64,000 nucleotides of DNA from Jackrogersella multiformis (lineage: Eukaryota; Ascomycota; Sordariomycetes; Xylariales; Hypoxylaceae), in the NCBI GenBank assembly GCA_902806575.1, contig CADCXD010000005.1:3410001-3474000 (forward strand). Direction: 5' to 3'. Below the pieces are notes generated by a model, which saw only the letters and a list, made by a program, of their open reading frames with translations, searched no databases and was not told the origin of the DNA. The position numbers and the translations under genes were made by a program. Below, piece after piece: positions 57,701 to 64,000 of the stretch (positions are counted from its first letter, which is position 1; every line of letters starts with the position of its first letter).

Positions 57701-59630
57701 CTACCGCTTGCGCTTCTTATTTTTGTCACCGGCTATCGAGGGAGCCGTGATAGGGGCAGCGGGAAGCAGGGTAGGCGGGCCGGGAACATCGGCCGTCTTG
57801 ATGGGAACACCCATGTGGCGGCCATAGCGACCCTTTCTACCGTTACCTTCGTCTTCGCTAATGCACTGGTCGGCGCTGAGACCGGCGTCACGGCATCGGC
57901 CGCACGGTCGCTGACGATCGCAACCTTTCTTGCTCTTGCGACATCGCTGGCACCGCGGCTTGGTAGACAGATCCGGCTGATCGTCCTCGCCCGCCTGTCC
58001 CGGGGCTGCCGTAGCTGACGTGATAGAAGGCTTGCGCGACTGGTTCGGTAGAGACGCAGGCGACATTGGGCCAAAAGCGCCAGCGATAGCATTCGCCTTT
58101 TTCGCCTTCATAGTCTTAGGCGCTTTAGGGGCCTTCGCCTTTAAAGCCTTTGGGCCCGGTACTAGCGGCTTTCCAGCCTGCTGGACCTTGGGCTTTGGCT
58201 CGTTTTGTTTCGGTTCCCCATGAGGACCATCTTCGGCACCATCCTCGTAGTCAGCGTCGTCGCCGCTAACGTCGCCGCTGTCGCGCGATGGTATAAAGTG
58301 ATTGTGCGTTGTTGGATAGGTCTTGCGATTGGCTCCGGAGAGGTCAAGCTTCTGGCGACGCGAGGGAGGAAGCTCGCCTTCGCTGTCGCTATCAGCGTCA
58401 CTTGTGGCGCCGGTTGACGAGGCGGCATCGGCTTTACCGCTGAAGGTATCATCTAACGTCGAGGCAGAAGTCCTGCCATGCGAAATGTTGGACATTTCGC
58501 CCAGTCTCATAAGCTGGATGGCGACATCTTTGTCCTCCTCGGACACACAGCTTCCGATGGTTGGGTCAGGAGTCGGTAGGATACCGCTACCATTTCCCGG
58601 ATAGCCCATGCTGCCGCGATGTCGGCGGGAGTCGTTCATCGGCGTCGCAAACATGCCTGCTTGACCGTATCCATTGTTATAGCTCTGGGGAGATTGGAGA
58701 GCGCGGGCGTTTGTGAAAGCGTTCTGCCCGGGGGGCACAAATGGGAAAGTAGGTCGCTGGTGCTCAACACGGCGAACGGGAGAGACCGAAGGATTGGAGG
58801 TGGTAGTGGGTATCTGAGGTGGCGCAAAAAGCGGTAGTTCCTGCGATCGTGCTTGGTTAGGACAAGATGGTCTCGGGGACACCAGGTTTTGGTTTGGGTA
58901 GACTTACCGAGCTTTCAAACTTGGCGCGCTTTCGACGGCCGCCTTCTACAATGTTCTCGACGCTTATATCGGTGTTTCCAATCTGTTCCTTTACTTTACT
59001 GGACACAGAGGCGGGTGCGCCGTCTCCGCTGTCGTAGCCATTGACGCTGTCGCTGCGATTATCATAGTTCGCTCCGCGATTCTTGGTAGAACGAGAGCGG
59101 CCCTTCTTCCCGGCTGTCGGGTTGGTGCTGGCAGACGCGCTACGCCGGCCACGACCTCCGTTGGGAGATTGACTGCGCTTTCGCGAGGTCCTCGACGCGG
59201 GCCTCGAGATATGGTGCCCTAATTGTTGGGCACCGTACTCGATTGGCGCCGGCGCCGGCAACCCATTCGCACTGAAGGCTGCTGCCGGCGGAGGAGACTC
59301 CTCAATGACTCTCACGTATACAATCATGTTGTTGCTGAAGTTCTCGTATCTTGCGATGAGCGTGTTGCCCCTGTCATCTTCAAAGCTGACACCCTTACCT
59401 CCATGGTAAAGGCCGTAGAAGTTCTTGACGGTTGAGATTATTGATTCGGTGTCATCGTGAGGGTAGATCTGAACACGCAGCGGGAGTCGTGCGCGGTATT
59501 GGGGAGATTCGGGGAAGAGTAGTTCGAATTGAACATGTTTCGGGGTTACAGGTTGTCTGGGAGAGGCACTGCCGCTATTGGTACCGGTAGAGGCGGAGGG
59601 AAACGGTTCAATGGGCGAAGCAGACGCCAT
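57701..59630 (-). CDS. Zn2Cys6 (Gal4-type) protein with C-terminal zinc cluster
   Basis: 620-aa predicted nuclear regulator. Exons are 59630-58908 and 58840-57701 (GTAAGT donor, CGCAG acceptor). Residues about 30-115 form a compact conserved-looking domain (HVQFELLFPES, LPLRVQIYPHDDTESIIS, FEDDRGNTLIARYENF, NNMIVYVRV) with beta-grasp/PB1-like character (inference). A long disordered middle has basic patches (RKRSQSPNGGRGRR, GGRRKRAKFE) and Lys-Ala-Pro repeats. The zinc cluster is near residues 527-556: C-x2-C-x6-C-x5-C-x2-C-x9-C (CQRCRKSKKGC core). The last spacing is longer than the common six to eight. The protein ends in KNKKRKR, an NLS-like tail. Most fungal Zn2Cys6 factors carry the cluster at the N-terminus with a regulatory domain behind it; this one is reversed and has no fungal-specific middle homology region. 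The first ATG in frame is 59630. Targets unknown. Confidence 0.85.
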
Positions 59631-60560
59631 TCCGCCTGCTTCCACGGATCGCTTCCGTGAGAAGGACGGGTACGTCGACGGAGTAGAGCTTTAGCTTGAA
59701 ATGATGAAAAGCGCTCACTTCCGTTCCGATGCCGGTTGGTCGTGGAAGGGGGACCTTGAGGTTTTGATGGCACCAAACTCGATGGCACTATTTCTAATCG
59801 GTGTTATTTCTATATGAGTTCCCGCCTCTTGAATTCGAGTGTTTTCATATATGTATGTATTCACAATATACGCTGGGCCGCTCCCGGTATATTTGGGTGA
59901 AGCGGTCAGGACCGATCGCAAGGAGGTAGGGGAGAGGTTGAACTAGTCGGAACAAGTGCTCGGAACTAGACAAACTTGACCCAAGTTAGCATATAATAGG
60001 GATATATAGCTAGTTATGTTAAGTAATATGGAATGGCGAAGCTGGTTGATCTAGATCTAGTCATGGCCCAACACTAGCTAGCGGATGACAGGTCGGAGAG
60101 GAGCAAGTGCGTGGTAAAGTAGGCGACGACTAGGAAGGGCGTAATGGGTATATGGGAATATAAATAAAGCGAATACTTGATCGCATTAGGTGACAATGCC
60201 AGAAAATCTTACCAAGAGGAAGAATAGATGGTGTTGTGCGCTCAGAGATGCACGAACTTGGACTTGGGAGGTGTAGACGGATCCCGATCAACCTACGACA
60301 TCAGAGTCGTCAGTGTGGTAAGATGCGATATTCCAGTTGATTTAGTGGAAGGGAGGTGGAAATATAAGTTGCAGCAAGGATAGAGATGGGTAGAGATGCT
60401 TACCAGAAGAGATGGAAGAGTGTTGGATGGGATCTGATCGAGAATTCGGGGTTGTGTGAAAGAGGAGGTGGAAGAAGAAGAGAAGAGTGTGAGGTTTTGC
60501 AGCGATGAAGTCTCCAAAAAAAAAGCCTTCCAAGGTTTCCCACACAAAAGTTGCATGCCG
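59631..60560 (-). promoter_or_regulatory. Probable intron-containing 5' leader and promoter of the zinc-cluster gene
   Basis: On the minus strand, CT-rich sequence around 60440-60500 resembles a fungal leader. A good intron runs from GTAAGC (60403) to GTCGTAG (60293), 111 nt. A second strong donor CTTG-GTAAGA is at 60212, but its acceptor before the ATG at 59630 is unclear. Short upstream open frames lie in this leader. The model is inference from splice signals only. Confidence 0.4.
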
Positions 60561-61470
60561 ACCACTGAAGTAAAGCACGTCTAGCAGGTCTAGGTACATG
60601 TACCTAAGGTTAGTACCTAAGGTTTAGTACCTAAAACTACCTCTCTACTGGAGGAGGTACGTAAAATACCTGGGACGTACCTACCCCTTCTGGGGGATGG
60701 GAAGCCCAGACTTTTTCAGGCCTTATAAGTTATGGAGGTGACCAGCGCACCTACGCCACGCCACTAAGGTACCTACATACAGCCAATGAGGTACAATACC
60801 TGAGCTGTTGCTGGCTGCTAGTAGGCTGTTTTAGCGATGCACCAAACCGAGAACGTACCACTGAAAGGCAAAAGGGTAAAAACGACGGTCATTTTGCAAG
60901 TACCTTTTCTACATTTTCTACCTTTCCTATCTGCCTCTCTCTTACCTACCTCTCTTACCCAGGTAATGAAAAACATGTAATTAAAAAAACAAAAGCATAT
61001 TCCAATTTAAATTTTATAATACGGAGAAGCATCCCATATTTGTTAGAAACTTTTACCAATTAGTTAAGAGCAGTTTGACGGGTTTAATGTCATTGGCATT
61101 CCTTCAGTTTCGCAAAGTGCGTCGTTTATAAAAGTTACAAGCTACAAGTTACATTTGAAGATCGGCATTGAAATGCGACTAGCTTCCAGGAGAGAGAGAG
61201 AGAGAAGAGAGAGGATGACATGCTCAGACGACAAGGGCAGCATCGCACAAGATACCGCTAATACCAGGTACAATTTCTAACCTTTGGAAGTTTATCTTCT
61301 TCGGAAAGTCCATCCATGATACTACACTAGGTACCTAGGATATATAAAGTATATGTCTTACCTACCTGTATGTAGGCAGGTATAATCAACAGGATCCGAA
61401 CTTACCCAGGTACACAACGGCCTTCTCTCGTCGAATATGGCTGGTTTAGGGTCATACCTGGATATAGATG

Positions 61471-61530
61471 TACCTAGGTACCTAGGTAGGTAGGTACTTC
61501 GAGGTAGATATGTACCTAGGTACCTATCGT
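61471..61530. repeat. CCTAGGTACC palindrome cluster
   Basis: TACCTAGGTACCTAGGTAGG, then further TAGGTA units and GTACCTAGGTACC by 61511-61525. It is one of the densest examples of the motif scattered in the intergenic DNA of this window. Confidence 0.8.
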
Positions 61531-62131
61531 GTATGTAGAAGAGTCGCAAACATTGGACTATTGAATTATTTTGTACACATAGACCCAATATCCGCCCATT
61601 GGGTACATACGGTCCAGCCGATGCAATAGAAGGTCACATATCATCTTTGCGACTCGCATACATAGGACCTAGGTAGGTACCTACTATGATCTATCCATGC
61701 TTCGGACGAAGCAACTTCAATCTAATTCTCCTGAGTCCCGAGGACGAACTAAACGTATGGAATTATATGGACTTATATGGATCTGATATATAGACCTGGG
61801 TAGGTAGATTTGATACACGAGAAGGCGAAGTGAACACACCGGGCATAAACAAATCTTCTCCATGCCATGCCATCCCTGAATCCTGTATTCTATCTGAATT
61901 CTAATTCTGAAATTTCTAGGTAATTTCGAGTTCTGAATCGTGCGCGATGCGACGTCGAGCTAGGAATTACCTAACCTCGAAACACCCGTGGATGCACAGC
62001 CATACATAGTAGTCCGTATTGTGCGCTTCCGGCAGGTCAGATAATACATCCCCATCCCCATCCCATCCCATCCCATCTGACTTGGCTACGGAATCACCCG
62101 GCCTCTTCTCTCCATCAGGTACCTAGGTAGG

Positions 62132-62156
62132 CACACACACGCGCGCGCGCGCGCAC
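62132..62156. repeat. CA/CG alternating dinucleotide run
   Basis: CACACACACGCGCGCGCGCGCAC, an alternating purine-pyrimidine tract with Z-DNA-forming character, between unannotated sequences. Confidence 0.8.
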
Positions 62157-64000
62157 ATACATACACACTCTTACGCTGGCGCAACTCGTGTGTGCGATCC
62201 TCCCTGTTCCAAGTCTCAAGGGGGGGGGGACGCCGGTCAGATGGGCTTCTTACCGGCGCCGGCGTCTACGATCTTTCACTTTCATTTTCCCTACCTACCT
62301 TTACCTGGGTACTACCTATCTGAGATATTCAGTGCGCTTTTGCGTGCGCAGTTTGCGATTGACACTTCAAAAACTAATGCGCCACCGCTGTTCGATGTGT
62401 CGCCAATCAGTACCAGCAGATGCCAAGTTTGAGGCTCGGGCTGGGTGAAGGGGAGCCATTGGTTTGTTTGCGCATTCGCTTTCGCGCCTCTCCACTACAT
62501 ACTTACCTACCTACATACTTCCTTCGGCGCATTTGATATATCGAATCTTACCAACCTGAGTCGGTGCCTACTTGCTGTCTAACATGTTGCGCAAAAGCGC
62601 ACCTTAGTGTAGACGTCTGATAATCATGTACTCAACCAACCTCGTGTGTTTCGTGGTCGTGGTCGTGGTCGTTGTCGCAAACGAAGAAGAAGAAGAAGAA
62701 CCTCGTCGTATGCGAGTTGAGGTGAGCAAAGCGGGTTTCGCTGACAGTCATATGCGGCCAATCGCGATGCTTCATTGGATGCGCTTGTTTGTCTAGGGGC
62801 AGGGATTCGGCCTTGACAAGTGCCCAGCAAGAATCGGTAGGGTACGTACGCAGCAGATAGAAGCCGGCGACCACTCGGAGTAGGTCCCCAAGCCTCAAGG
62901 CCCCATCTAGAGGATACATGAGGATACATGAGGGTCTATATAGACAACTAAGTTAGTGTGAGTGGGCGCGGGACGGAAATGCTGCATCTAGAATTCGCAA
63001 TTCATCACTGATGGACCTAATGGACCTAATGGACGACCTTACGGACGACCTTTATGGACATGGACCTTGAAACTAAAGAATGGGGAAGAGTAGACGTTGG
63101 CTTGCAGAGGCTTGCAGACAACCCTCTCGAGGGCCCTGATGGTTCCCATGTAGCTTTAGGTATGTTCGTGACCTTGACGGATGTTTTGCGCCTTTAGACT
63201 ACCTAAGTATCTAATAGTGCTATCTACTATTTACCTACCTACCTAGGTACCTACATGTAGATGCACTACCTACCTGTTACTCCTTGCTCCGGATGGGAAG
63301 GAGATGGATGTTCTACTGTCCACCTAGGTATGTTTGACAGGTATGTTTAACCGCTTCGGCATGGACGGGACATATGAATTATCTTAGATACCTACTTCTT
63401 ACCTACATTTACCTACCTGACACCACGCACCTGAGTCGAAGCGAGTGACACACTCAGACACTGTATAACTTGGTAGGGTTGAGCAAATCCCCACACCCCA
63501 AATCTACCAAATGCCGACTCCTCTCGCGATAGGCGCAAAGAAGGGGGAAAGGCTACAGAAAAGGAAAGGCGCTGCAATTTTCGCAAAATATCATTCTCTA
63601 CCTCTCTATTTCTCTCACGCGAAAAAGGGAATAATCATAGGGAAAACATATACACTAGGTAGGTATGTAGTAGGAAAGCATTGGAACTGGAGTTCGACGA
63701 CAGGTTGTATGCGCTGGCGACGAGTTTCATCCACTTGGATCGAATCAGACCCTGGGAATAACAGCAGCTTCTGACAAGCCTAGATCCTTTCAACCAAAGC
63801 TGATGTACAACCCGTGGGGACCTTGGAAGTTTTCTTGCGCAGCCAAGCGCGGGCTACTTTGGGCGCAACTTGCGGATCGCCCAACAACTTGCTTTCTCCA
63901 CGCGCTAATCCCCTAGAGATGAACTTGGTTGGCTGTTGACGATAAGTTCGTAAACACTGGTAAACACTACACTACACCACACTACACGACTTCTTCCTTT

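Larger units (their letters stand above)
60561..64000. other. Intergenic, repeat-rich to window end
   Basis: No gene supported in about 3.4 kb. Contains CCTAGGTACC palindromes (61329-61340, 61471-61530, 61667-61682, 62118, 63237-63255), GA units (61191-61214), CCCAT units (62048-62077), a CA/CG alternating run (62132-62156), a G-run (62220-62229) and GGTCGT units (62650-62672). Open frames at 62188-62448 and 63511-63774 show no domain or coding composition. Confidence 0.5.

Noticed and set aside
1..64000. CRISPR arrays, rRNA genes, bacterial operons
   Set aside because: None seen; repeats are simple tandem or palindromic and the genes are spliced eukaryotic genes.

Overview
This is a 64-kb piece of a filamentous ascomycete nuclear genome. 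The genes carry short introns (about 50-290 nt) with GTNNGT donors and CTAAC-type branch sites. The gene complement is fungal: Pff1 vacuolar protease, Pth11-like rhodopsin-fold receptor, Zn2Cys6 regulator, Dal5-like and MCT-like MFS carriers, and a urease accessory protein. Intergenic DNA is full of the overlapping palindrome CCTAGGTACC. I infer Sordariomycetes, possibly Xylariales; this cannot be proved from the sequence alone.

Layout, left to right. 0.1-1.4 kb (+): 3' part of the branchpoint-binding splicing factor BBP/SF1. 2.4-5.5 kb (+): vacuolar membrane M28 metalloprotease (Pff1). 7.0-12.1 kb: two small secreted cysteine-containing proteins (+) on either side of a disordered S/T-P-rich protein (-). 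12.4-16.2 kb (-): a large divergent protein kinase in about 13 exons, one of them 12 nt long. 16.2-20.5 kb: gene-poor, with a transcript-leader-like stretch and a GC-rich island of unknown origin. 20.5-22.5 kb: divergent pair, APH-fold kinase (-) and acyl-protein thioesterase-like hydrolase (+), followed by a possible HET-protein tail fragment. 23.7-25.8 kb (-): importin alpha. 26.8-29.0 kb (+): Pot1 telomere end-binding protein. 30.4-34.1 kb (-): cohesin subunit Scc3. 34.9-35.9 kb (+): UreD. 36.5-38.2 kb (+): RNA polymerase III subunit Rpc4/Rpc53. 39.8-41.5 kb (-): rhodopsin-domain membrane protein. 41.5-45.3 kb: palindrome-rich intergenic DNA. 45.3-46.4 kb (+): kynurenine formamidase with an apparent one-base frameshift. 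48.5-50.0 kb (-): Dal5-like anion/allantoate-type MFS permease. 52.8-53.2 kb: a 477-bp element with perfect 22-bp terminal inverted repeats (MITE-like). 53.6-55.0 kb (-): monocarboxylate-type MFS carrier. 57.7-59.6 kb (-): nuclear protein with a C-terminal Zn2Cys6 cluster and an intron-containing leader upstream. 59.7-64 kb: intergenic and repeat-rich.

There is no biosynthetic cluster or operon-like functional grouping. The middle block (importin alpha, Pot1, Scc3, UreD, Rpc4) is housekeeping; the flanks are accessory (secreted proteins, divergent kinase, transporters, receptor) with large repeat-rich spacers. Most notable are the MITE-like element, the broken formamidase frame, the microexon kinase, and several 7-bp-period tandem arrays upstream of genes. 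Exon borders were placed by hand from splice signals, reading frame and family similarity; no search or alignment could be run.
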